NCBI GenBank assembly: GCA_031275395.1 | Contig: JAISOU010000082.1 | Span: 1-25,429 of the forward strand | Source of the DNA: Helicobacteraceae bacterium | GTDB lineage: Bacteria > Campylobacterota > Campylobacteria > Campylobacterales > SZUA-545 | Length of the DNA: 25,429 bases | Direction: 5' to 3' | Shown here: positions 8,349 through 14,588 of the stretch, piece by piece | How the letters are laid out: each line of letters opens with the position of its first letter | Position numbering within the stretch: the first letter of the stretch is position 1 | Program-made: the position numbers and the translations under genes | Notes under the pieces: model-generated | The model's database searches: none | What the model was told of the DNA's origin: nothing | What the model saw: only the letters and a program-made list of their open reading frames with translations

Positions 8349-8365
8349 AAAATCTCGTGATTTTA
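8349..8365 (-). promoter_or_regulatory. luxS upstream region: inverted repeat and possible -10 box
   Basis: AAAATC and GATTTT (8349-8354 and 8359-8364) flank a 4-base loop between the oxygenase stop and luxS. Read on the minus strand, TAAAAT at 8360-8365 could be the luxS -10 box, giving a leader of about 27 nt with AAAGGAG before the ATG. The same repeat could instead act as a weak terminator for the upstream operon or as an operator overlapping the promoter. These readings are not separable by eye. Confidence 0.35.
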
Positions 8366-8370
8366 CTACT

Positions 8371-9063
8371 TTATTCTTTTAAGGCGTTATGCCACTGCGC
8401 GATCGTCAAACGATAGCCCTTCAAAACGGGCTTGACGGAGTGCGCGAAGATTGGATTTGACGGGAACGCGACCGCCAGTCCCGCTTTGGGTTTTAGGCGG
8501 CAGACCGCCCCCGCCTCGTCAAAAAAATAGTCAAAAACAAGCTCGCCGCCGTCAAAATCGTCGTTCAGAAAAAGTAGCGTCGTAATTACCCGATTTGGCT
8601 TGACCAGCTTCCACGCTACGATTTCGCCGTTTTCGTCAAGCGTTTTAGAGCAGTTATCCGCGTGCGAGTCGTAAAAATCCCCGATCTTATACCCCAAAAT
8701 CTGCGGGCGCGAAGCCTCCAAAAGCGCCTTGCCAAAAAAGCGCTCAATCGCCGCTTTTTGCCGCGTTAAAGCTTGATCGTAGATCTCCAAACTCGCCGCG
8801 CTAATCGTTCGCCAATCGGTACTTCTATGCGTCGTATCGACGCGGGAGGCGGCGCTTGGACTGATAACCATAGCCGCCTCTTTTGGCGGCGCGCTAATAG
8901 CGTCCGAAACGATCGCTTTGCATTGATCGGCGCTTAAAAAATCGTCGATCAATAAAAAGGGCAGATCGTTAAAGGGGTTTCCAAAATATTCGCGCGCCTT
9001 TGGGATTTTGTTTTCCAGCTCTTTCGTTTCGTAAAATAGAAGATTGGATATTTGCTTTAACAA
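8371..9063 (-). CDS. 2-oxoglutarate/Fe(II)-dependent oxygenase (prolyl-hydroxylase type)
   Basis: A 230-residue double-stranded beta-helix oxygenase. Iron ligands are His134 and Asp136 (YDSHADN) and His208 (IFAHSVKPV). Arg218 (KGYRLTIAQWH), 10 residues after His208, is placed to bind 2-oxoglutarate. The FLND and DGGELVFD strands before the second His are typical of the P4H/PKHD superfamily. No signal peptide, so cytoplasmic. The substrate is unknown; bacterial relatives hydroxylate proteins such as EF-Tu, or small molecules. The start overlaps the end of cutA by 7 bases, placing it last in a cytochrome-argB-cutA-oxygenase unit. Confidence 0.88.
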   Translation of the reverse strand: MLKQISNLLFYETKELENKIPKAREYFGNPFNDLPFLLIDDFLSADQCKAIVSDAISAPPKEAAMVISPSAASRVDTTHRSTDWRTISAASLEIYDQALTRQKAAIERFFGKALLEASRPQILGYKIGDFYDSHADNCSKTLDENGEIVAWKLVKPNRVITTLLFLNDDFDGGELVFDYFFDEAGAVCRLKPKAGLAVAFPSNPIFAHSVKPVLKGYRLTIAQWHNALKE

Positions 9064-9368
9064 CCTAAACTATCCTTAATCCACGCGCCGTATTTTGCGC
9101 TTGTTCCGCACTCTATAAAGATCATCTCGGGCGTTTCGTATGGGTGAGCTTCTTTGAAAAACTCTTCGATCGCGGGTATCTTTTCGGCGGTCGTTTTGAC
9201 GATCAAAAGCCGCTCTTTAGCGCTTTCAGTCGCACCGTTCCACCAATAGAGGCTTTCGATATTTGGCGCGATCGATACGCACGCGGCGAGCCGCTTTTCT
9301 ACAAGTGATCGCGCAAGCTCTTTCGCCGCTTTTTCGCTATCGATTGTCGTCATAGCGACGATTGTCAT
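9057..9368 (-). CDS. cutA: CutA-type divalent-cation tolerance protein
   Basis: A 103-residue member of the CutA1 family, small ferredoxin-like trimers related in fold to PII proteins. Seen signatures are RLAACVSI at 26-33, SLYWWNG at 39-45 and the near C-terminal HPYETPEMIFIECG at 75-88. Length matches the family. In E. coli, cutA mutants were linked to copper tolerance, but the molecular role is unsettled. The start overlaps the argB stop by 4 bases (ATGA), and the 3' end overlaps the oxygenase start by 7, so all three are tightly coupled. Confidence 0.94.
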   Translation of the reverse strand: MTIVAMTTIDSEKAAKELARSLVEKRLAACVSIAPNIESLYWWNGATESAKERLLIVKTTAEKIPAIEEFFKEAHPYETPEMIFIECGTSAKYGAWIKDSLGC

Positions 9369-10210
9369 CGCAAAATCTCCGTGCCTACGCCCTGACTTGT
9401 GAAAATCTCCAGCAACAAGGCGTGTTCTACGCGCCCGTCCAAGATATGCGCCTTATCCACGCCGTTTGAAAGCGCCTCCAAAGCCGAATCGACCTTTGGG
9501 ATCATACCGCCCGCGATCGTGCCGTCGGCTTTTAGCCGCTCGACGTCGGCGCGACTAAGCGATCTAAGCAGATTTTTATCTTTATCCAAAACGCCCGTCG
9601 TATCGGTCATAAAGATCGTTTTTTTCGCCCTGATCGCGCCCGCGATCGCGCTTGCCATCGCGTCGGCATTGACGTTAAATCCGGGGTGAGTCGGTTCGCT
9701 CGATCCCGCGATCGGCGCGACGACGGGGACGAAACGATCGGCTATTAGTTTTAAGAGCAGATCGGGATTGACCTCTCGCGGATCGCCCGTATAGCCTAGC
9801 CCTTCGATCGCTACGGCTTTGACAAAACCGCCGTCTTTGCCGTTAATGCCGATCGCCTTCGCGCCGTGATCGTTTAATAGGCTGACAATCTCGGTGTTGA
9901 TCTCGCCGCACAAGACCATCTGCGCGATCCTAAGCGAATCTTTATCGCTGACGCGAAGCCCGTTTACAAACTCCGCTTTCACGCCAAGCCGATTAGATAG
10001 CTCCGTGATCGATTTGCCGCCGCCATGCACGATGATGATCTTCATACCGACCAGACTTAAAAGCGCTATGTCCTGCGCGAACTTGTCTTTTAGCGCGGGA
10101 TCGATCTGCGCCGCGCCGCCGTATTTAATCACGATCGTTTCGCCGTAAAACTTGCGAATATAGGGCAAAGCGTCTAACAGCGTATGGACGACCTGAGGCT
10201 TAGTTTGCAT
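9365..10210 (-). CDS. argB: Acetylglutamate kinase
   Basis: A 281-residue amino-acid kinase that phosphorylates N-acetylglutamate in arginine synthesis. Seen: the N-terminal phosphate loop VIKYGGAAQ with Lys29; IVHGGGKSI at 60-68; NGLRVS at 83-88; NVNADAMASAIAGA at 179-192; the nucleotide segment TDTTGVLDK; and GMIPKV with Lys239. The ATG follows an AAGGA site 7-8 nt upstream. The gene begins 9 bases after the cytochrome gene and overlaps cutA by ATGA. No other arg gene is in the window. Length is slightly short of E. coli-type arginine-sensitive forms with an N-terminal extension; feedback behaviour is not judged. Confidence 0.96.
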   Translation of the reverse strand: MQTKPQVVHTLLDALPYIRKFYGETIVIKYGGAAQIDPALKDKFAQDIALLSLVGMKIIIVHGGGKSITELSNRLGVKAEFVNGLRVSDKDSLRIAQMVLCGEINTEIVSLLNDHGAKAIGINGKDGGFVKAVAIEGLGYTGDPREVNPDLLLKLIADRFVPVVAPIAGSSEPTHPGFNVNADAMASAIAGAIRAKKTIFMTDTTGVLDKDKNLLRSLSRADVERLKADGTIAGGMIPKVDSALEALSNGVDKAHILDGRVEHALLLEIFTSQGVGTEILR

Positions 10211-10219
10211 TTATAATCC

Positions 10220-10588
10220 TTATTTTGGCGGTTTCAGCGTTTGGTTCAAAGAGTCCTTAAACCTTTCGTCGGGAACGTCGAGCTTAAAAAACTTTCCCGT
10301 AATATCGCCTTCAGAAGCCGAGATATGGCAGCTTTTGCAATCGCCCAGCGTTTTATGCTCCGCGACGCTTTTATCAAACGAGTTTTCGGAGTGGCAGGCA
10401 AAGCAGTTGCCGCCGCATTCGGCGTTGGGCGAATCGATCTGTTGGTGGCACGAAATACAGGTAAGCAAAACGTTATGATCGCGATCTTTACCAAGCGCGT
10501 CGCCTAGCGAGGCGTGGCAACTAACGCAATCGCCGCTGCAAGCAAAGGCGATCGCGGCAAATATAACAAACAGGCAAAATCTTTTCAT
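10220..10588 (-). CDS. Small periplasmic tetraheme c-type cytochrome
   Basis: A 122-residue protein with a signal peptide (MKRFCLFVIFAAIAFA) and four CxxCH heme-binding motifs at 21-25 (CVSCH), 44-48 (CISCH), 62-66 (CFACH) and 84-88 (CKSCH). His38 and His78 are candidate axial ligands. The last 30 residues are heme-free and charged. It is likely a periplasmic electron carrier. I cannot place it in a named family with certainty; it resembles the small class III / split-Soret-like multiheme proteins only in its motif spacing. The ATG lies 8 nt after TATAAT and has no ribosome site, suggesting a leaderless mRNA. It heads the argB-cutA-oxygenase unit. Confidence 0.88.
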   Translation of the reverse strand: MKRFCLFVIFAAIAFACSGDCVSCHASLGDALGKDRDHNVLLTCISCHQQIDSPNAECGGNCFACHSENSFDKSVAEHKTLGDCKSCHISASEGDITGKFFKLDVPDERFKDSLNQTLKPPK

Positions 10589-10596
10589 AAGCCGCG

Positions 10597-10602
10597 ATTA
10601 TA
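10597..10602 (-). promoter_or_regulatory. Predicted -10 box (TATAAT) of the cytochrome-argB unit
   Basis: A perfect TATAAT on the minus strand, separated by 8 nt (CGCGGCTT) from the cytochrome ATG at 10588. The spacing is identical to that at the Y-family polymerase, and again there is no Shine-Dalgarno sequence. Confidence 0.55.
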
Positions 10603-10642
10603 TCAATATGCGCCCCCCAACGCGCCTTATTTCCTCCGCGTT

Positions 10643-10776
10643 TGCCTTTATTTGCCGAAAAGGCAGTTGAACGCAATGTTATATTATGGCGGCGAAAGCG
10701 TTGTTATTTTGTAGGAACGGTATGGCTTATACCCAAACGTTGTTTTCGCAAAACGCATAGTCGTAAAATGCGAAAA
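10643..10776. other. Gene-free stretch with two inverted repeats
   Basis: Part of the 227-base gap 10589-10815 between the TPR lipoprotein and the cytochrome gene. TGCCTTT and AAAGGCA (10643-10649 and 10659-10665) form a 7-bp stem, and TTTTCGCA and TGCGAAAA (10743-10750 and 10769-10776) an 8-bp stem with an 18-base loop. Neither is followed by a convincing U tract on the minus strand. I see no supported ORF. The gap may hold the TPR-gene terminator, upstream control of the cytochrome, or a small RNA. Confidence 0.35.
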
Positions 10777-10815
10777 AAGAGAAAGGACGATTTTTTGATC
10801 TCGCCCGTTATGATT

Positions 10816-11688
10816 TCAATCTTGTAAAAGCTCTTTACTTTGTATAAACTTAAGCAGGGCGCAAACGCCCAGATCGCACGCTTTTTTAGCGTCTTTTGCC
10901 GCGTTTTTTAGATCTCCGGTAGCTCCAAAAACGTCGCCGCGATTACTATAGGCAAGCGCGTAGTTTGGATCGATTTCGATCGACTTATTAAAATCGGCTA
11001 ACGCTTTTTTATAATCGCCCATCTCTTTATATACAAGTCCGCGATTATTATACGCGTATGCGTAGTTTGGGTCGATCTTTATCGCTTTATTATAATCGGC
11101 TAACGCCTTTTTATAATCGCGCAGATCGGCGTATGCGTTTGCGCGATTGTTATACGCTTTTAAATAGTTTGGATCGATCTTTATCGCTTTATTATAATCG
11201 GCGATCGCGCTTTTATAATCTTTCATTTTGGCGTTTGCGTCGCCGCGATTACTATAGGCAAGCGCGTAGTTCGGATCGATTTTGATCGCCTTATTAAAAT
11301 CGGCTAACGCCTTTTTATAATCTTTTACGTCAAGATAAGCGTTACCGCGATTGTTATAAACGATCGCAAAATTAGGATCAAGCTCGATCGCTTTATTATA
11401 ATCGGCGATCGCCGCCTCTTTATTGTTTAGCTCCTCATAAACGATCCCGCGATTGTTATACGCGCTTGTATAATTAGGCTCGATCGCAATCGCCATATTG
11501 TAGTAAGCGATCGCGTTTTCATAATCGCCCGACTTTTCATACGCTAAAGCGTCGTTATAATAATCGACCGCGCCTTTAGGATTTTCTAGGTTCTCTTGCG
11601 CGTCTAACGCGATAGCGCTTTTATCGGCGCAGCCAAACGACGTAAATAATAAAGCGCTCATAAAAGCGGGTACAATTAGTTTTCTCAA
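10816..11688 (-). CDS. Seven-repeat TPR protein, probable lipoprotein
   Basis: A 290-residue exported protein. The N-terminus (MRKLIVPAFMSALLFTSFGCADK) is a signal sequence with a possible lipidation Cys at 19; the lipobox SFGC is non-canonical. Seven tandem 34-residue TPR units run from about residue 41 to 278, most close to the consensus YNNRGxxYxxxxDYKKALADYNKAI followed by KIDPNY. The last unit diverges and is followed by a short tail. The start codon is TTG with AAAGG about 8 nt before it. Several repeats are near identical at DNA level, so unit number may change by recombination. Probable role: periplasmic or outer-membrane scaffold; binding partner unknown. It stands alone between radA and the cytochrome unit. 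Confidence 0.88.
   Translation of the reverse strand: MRKLIVPAFMSALLFTSFGCADKSAIALDAQENLENPKGAVDYYNDALAYEKSGDYENAIAYYNMAIAIEPNYTSAYNNRGIVYEELNNKEAAIADYNKAIELDPNFAIVYNNRGNAYLDVKDYKKALADFNKAIKIDPNYALAYSNRGDANAKMKDYKSAIADYNKAIKIDPNYLKAYNNRANAYADLRDYKKALADYNKAIKIDPNYAYAYNNRGLVYKEMGDYKKALADFNKSIEIDPNYALAYSNRGDVFGATGDLKNAAKDAKKACDLGVCALLKFIQSKELLQD
10933..11016 (-). repeat. TPR-coding DNA repeat, copy 1
   Basis: An 84-base segment that matches 11239-11322 at 80 of 84 positions. The offset is exactly 306 bases, that is three 102-base TPR units, so a block rather than a single unit appears to have been duplicated or gene-converted. Confidence 0.8.
11239..11322 (-). repeat. TPR-coding DNA repeat, copy 2
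   Basis: Partner of the segment at 10933-11016 (four mismatches in 84). Shorter matches to other units occur between the two copies. Confidence 0.8.
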
Positions 11689-11803
11689 AATTATGCCTTT
11701 CAGCGAATCTTAAAATCGCGTAACTCGGTATTTTAACGCTAAAAATTGATATTATCTTTGATATTTATCAACGGAGTAGAAACAAAACTTTACTTATGTC
11801 AAA

Positions 11804-11840
11804 CGATCGCGATCGCGTTTTTATCGCGTTACTATAACGC
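11804..11840. terminator. Palindromic segment downstream of radA, possible terminator
   Basis: CGATCGCGATCG (11804-11815) is a perfect 12-base palindrome. GCGTTA-CTA-TAACGC (11826-11840) forms a 6-bp hairpin 14 bases past the radA stop (minus strand). Between them lies an A/T run. Either could end radA transcription, but neither has a long U tract. The remaining part of 11689-11854 holds the leader of the TPR lipoprotein gene (TAAGAT-like -10 and AAAGG). Confidence 0.3.
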
Positions 11841-11854
11841 AATTGAATTGGCTA

Positions 11855-13195
11855 TCACATCCAATCAATTACCTTTGCCACCTCCTCCGCTACAAAGCAT
11901 TTAATATCGATTTTACTTAGCGGTTTTCGCGGAACTACCGCCTTTTCAAAACCCTGCGAAACGCCTTCGGTTAAGCGTTGATCCATATTTGAAACTTCGC
12001 GTATATCGCCTATCAAACTTACCTCGCCGATAAAAAGCGTTTTTTCGCCGATCGGACGGTTGCGAAAACTGCTTAAAATAGCCGCGATAACGGCAAGATC
12101 GGCGGCGGTTTCATTAACGCGAATCCCGCCCGCTATATTGATAAAAACGTCGTATCTATTAAACGGAAGCTCAAGTTTTTTTTCCAATAGCGCTAAAAGC
12201 ATCGTGAGTCGGGTTTGATCAAAACCGGTAGAGCTTCTGCGCGGGTTTCCAAAGGCGTCGCTAACAAGCGCTTGAACCTCTAAAACCAGCGGGCGCGAAC
12301 CTTCCATAACGATCGTAGCCGCCGAACCGCACTTGTTTTCGCGCCGCGTAAAAAATCGTCCGCCTACGTTTCCGGCGCTTTTTAATCCCTCTCGCGTCAT
12401 TTCAAAGATACCTATTTCGCTTGCGCTTCCGTAGCGGTTTTTGAACGCTCTTAATATGCGTAGCTCTTCAGAACTGTCGCCTTCAAAATATAAAACCGTA
12501 TCCACCATATGTTCAAGCACTCTTGGACCTGCGATCGATCCGTCTTTTGTGATATGTCCTATGATAAAAATCGCTATATTTTGCTCTTTTGCGATACGCA
12601 TAAGCTCAAAGGTAATTTCGCGCACTTGGGAAACGCTTCCGGGCGCGGCGCTTAACGCTTCGGAATAAAGCGTTTGAATCGAATCGATCACCGCCGCTTC
12701 GTAATCGTTTTTAAGCTCCTCTTTGATCGTTTCTAAACTAATTTCGTTCAGAAGCATCAGTTTTGGTTTCAACGCGCCTATACGATCGGCGCGAAGCCTG
12801 ATCTGTCCCGCGCTCTCTTCCGCGCTAACGTATAAAACTTTTCTATCGCTTTCGGCTAGATTCGCGGCGATTTTTAGTAGAAGCGTGCTTTTGCCCACGC
12901 CGGGCGATCCGCCAATCAAAACTAAACTACCCGAAACAAGCCCGCCGCCAAGTGCCCGATCAAGCTCCGCTTCCCGCGTGGAAAAACGCAGAAAGTTATC
13001 CTCTTTGACTTCGGTGATCGCGACGGCGCTTTTAACGTTTTTCGATCCGTTTGCAGCGCGTAGGTTTTTAGGTTCGATTTTTTCTTTGATCTCGATTAGG
13101 CTATCCCACGCGCCGCAATTAGAACATTTGCCCGTCCAACGCGGCGTAGTCATACCGCAATGTTGACATTCAAAAAAACTTTTCGCCTTTGCCAT
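11855..13195 (-). CDS. radA: DNA repair protein RadA (Sms)
   Basis: A 446-residue RecA-like DNA-branch-migration ATPase. It has an N-terminal zinc finger with Cys10, 13, 24 and 27 (CQHCGMTTPRWTGKCSNCG), the Walker A motif GGSPGVGKST at 95-104, a Walker B region (EAAVIDSIQTL) and a Lon-protease-like C-terminal domain. The RadA signature KNRFG appears as KNRYG (FKNRYGSASEIG). I start at the ATG at 13195 (MAKAKSFFEC, the usual RadA start) rather than an in-frame TTG two codons upstream; no strong ribosome site precedes either. TATATT at 13214-13219 could be its -10 box. It stands alone, downstream of tRNA-Pro on the same strand. Role: processing of recombination intermediates. Confidence 0.96.
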   Translation of the reverse strand: MAKAKSFFECQHCGMTTPRWTGKCSNCGAWDSLIEIKEKIEPKNLRAANGSKNVKSAVAITEVKEDNFLRFSTREAELDRALGGGLVSGSLVLIGGSPGVGKSTLLLKIAANLAESDRKVLYVSAEESAGQIRLRADRIGALKPKLMLLNEISLETIKEELKNDYEAAVIDSIQTLYSEALSAAPGSVSQVREITFELMRIAKEQNIAIFIIGHITKDGSIAGPRVLEHMVDTVLYFEGDSSEELRILRAFKNRYGSASEIGIFEMTREGLKSAGNVGGRFFTRRENKCGSAATIVMEGSRPLVLEVQALVSDAFGNPRRSSTGFDQTRLTMLLALLEKKLELPFNRYDVFINIAGGIRVNETAADLAVIAAILSSFRNRPIGEKTLFIGEVSLIGDIREVSNMDQRLTEGVSQGFEKAVVPRKPLSKIDIKCFVAEEVAKVIDWM

Positions 13196-13330
13196 TATCA
13201 ATCTTAGTTTGAAAATATAACGATCGTATAGCGCCCGATTATTTTGTAGTTAAAAACCGCTCGCCGCGCATAAAAACGACCTTGACGTTTTGAACCCCTC
13301 GTTTTCAAAATCTAGCTTTTGCGCTTGAAA

Positions 13331-13408
13331 TGGTCGGGATGAGAGGATTCGAACCTCCGACCTTGTCGTCCCGAACGACACGCGCTAACCAGGCTGCGCT
13401 ACATCCCG
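13331..13408 (-). tRNA. tRNA-Pro (anticodon CGG)
   Basis: On the minus strand the 7-bp acceptor stem CGGGATG/CATCCCG, a D arm (GCGCAGCCTGGTTAGCGC), the anticodon stem TGTCG/CGACA with loop TTCGGGA (anticodon CGG at 13373-13371) and the T arm GGAGGTTCGAATCCTC are complete. C at position 1 is typical of bacterial tRNA-Pro. The 3' CCA is encoded (13333-13331). Downstream, TTTTGAA and TTCAAAA inverted segments between about 13290 and 13315 may help end the transcript. Confidence 0.96.
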
Positions 13409-13421
13409 AAAAAGAGGCGCA

Positions 13422-13427
13422 ATTATA
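13422..13427 (-). promoter_or_regulatory. Predicted -10 box (TATAAT) of tRNA-Pro
   Basis: TATAAT on the minus strand, 13 bases before the first tRNA nucleotide, placing transcription start about 6 bases ahead of the mature 5' end. Confidence 0.6.
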
Positions 13428-13500
13428 GCCAAAAACGACGAAAGAAAAGCGCGCGAGCGTCAAAAGTCAAATCTGGCGGCGCGCTTTCGTAGCTTTTTGT

Positions 13501-13506
13501 TATACT
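13501..13506 (+). promoter_or_regulatory. Predicted -10 box (TATACT) of the coaD operon
   Basis: TATACT preceded by TTGT, 29 bases before the TTG start of coaD, with AAGG at 13523-13526 as ribosome site. It is the only good promoter seen before the coaD-tmk-hisS-methyltransferase-speA run. Confidence 0.5.
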
Positions 13507-13534
13507 TTAGGTGTTTATTTTATAAGGCGTAATC

Positions 13535-14029
13535 TTGACTAAACACGCAATTTATCCCGGTTCTTTCGATCCGATCACAAACGGACATTTAGACGTCGTT
13601 AATCGCGCCGCGTCGATTTTTGACGAGGTGGTGGTGGCGGTTTCCAGAAGCGCGGACAAAAATCCGACTTTTTCGCTAGAAGATCGCTTAGAGATGGTTA
13701 AACTCGCCGTTAGCGGCGTAAAAAACGCGCGAGTTTTGCCCTTTGAAACGCTTTTGGTGCGCTTTGCAAAAGAGCTAAATGTTCGTATTCTTGTGCGGGG
13801 GCTTAGAGCCGTGAGCGATTTTGAATACGAATTGCAAATGGGCTACGCCAACGAAAGCCTTGATCCGGAGATTGAAACGATCTATCTAATGCCAACCTTA
13901 AAATACGCTTTTATTAGCGCTTCTGCGGTGCGATCGATCTTGCGTCACGAAGGACGAATAAATCATCTAGTTCCGATTAACGTAGCCGAATATATCGAAA
14001 AAAAGGCGTTAAATGTTAGTGGCGATTGA
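13535..14029 (+). CDS. coaD: Phosphopantetheine adenylyltransferase
   Basis: A 164-residue nucleotidyltransferase for the fourth step of CoA synthesis (pantetheine phosphate plus ATP to dephospho-CoA). Seen: PGSFDPITNGHLD at 8-20 with the TNGH nucleotide motif, RGLRAVSDFEYELQM at 88-102, and ISASAVRSI at 127-135 (usually ISSSxVR). The start codon is TTG with AAGG 8 nt before it; no ATG gives the essential N-terminal strand. It overlaps tmk by 17 bases. The coaD-tmk-hisS order is typical of Campylobacterota as I recall. Confidence 0.96.
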   Translation: MTKHAIYPGSFDPITNGHLDVVNRAASIFDEVVVAVSRSADKNPTFSLEDRLEMVKLAVSGVKNARVLPFETLLVRFAKELNVRILVRGLRAVSDFEYELQMGYANESLDPEIETIYLMPTLKYAFISASAVRSILRHEGRINHLVPINVAEYIEKKALNVSGD

Positions 14030-14588
14030 AGGCATAGATTGCGCGGGCAAAACCTCGCAGATAGAAGAGCTAAAAAAGATATATAAAGAGGCGGTTTTTA
14101 CCTGCGAACCGGGCGGAACTCCAATCGGCGATAAAATAAGAGATATCGCGCTTAACGCAAAGATGCGAGAATTGACCAGAATGTTTTTATTTTTAGCCGA
14201 TCGCGCCGAACATACGGAGCTTGTTTTAGCGCCAAACGCGGAGAAACTGATCATATCCGATCGCAGTTTAATTTCTGGTATCGCATACGCTTGGGATCAG
14301 ACGCCGCAAGATACGTTAAAAGAGATAAATCTTTTGGCTACGCGACAGATTGTTCCAAACTTAGCGATTTTGTTGCAACTCGACGCGCAAACTTTACAGG
14401 CTAGAATGGCGCGGCAGAAACCCGACGAGATAGAAAAGCGCGGAGTTGAAGCGTTATTGGCCGTTCAAGAGAGATTAAAAGACGCGGCGGAACTTCTTAA
14501 TATCCCCCTTGTTCCAATCGACGCGGTATTGCCGATCGAAAAGATAACCGAAAGCATAAAGGAGCTGATCAATGATTACCGCGCTTAG
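14013..14588 (+). CDS. tmk: Thymidylate kinase
   Basis: A 191-residue dTMP kinase. The P-loop reads EGIDCAGKTSQ at 6-16, with Cys where most bacteria have Gly; Campylobacter has a similar GIDCVGKS form, so this is a lineage trait rather than a defect. Other motifs are CEPGGTPIGDKIRD at 31-44, FLFLADRAEH, and SDRSLISGIAYAWD. It overlaps coaD at its start and hisS at its end by 17 bases each, indicating tight co-translation. Role: dTDP supply for DNA synthesis. Confidence 0.96.
   Translation: MLVAIEGIDCAGKTSQIEELKKIYKEAVFTCEPGGTPIGDKIRDIALNAKMRELTRMFLFLADRAEHTELVLAPNAEKLIISDRSLISGIAYAWDQTPQDTLKEINLLATRQIVPNLAILLQLDAQTLQARMARQKPDEIEKRGVEALLAVQERLKDAAELLNIPLVPIDAVLPIEKITESIKELINDYRA

Noticed and set aside
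10642-10827. A 61-codon plus-strand frame in the gap before the TPR lipoprotein
   Set aside because: No ribosome site or promoter suits it, the composition is odd, and it runs antisense into the end of the TPR gene.
10930-11540. Regular repeats that might suggest a CRISPR array
   Set aside because: The 102-base period is in frame, encodes TPR units, and has no short identical repeats with unique spacers.
14013-14588. Defective thymidylate kinase because Cys replaces Gly in the P-loop
   Set aside because: A similar Cys-containing loop is known to me from Campylobacter, and the Lys and other motifs are intact.
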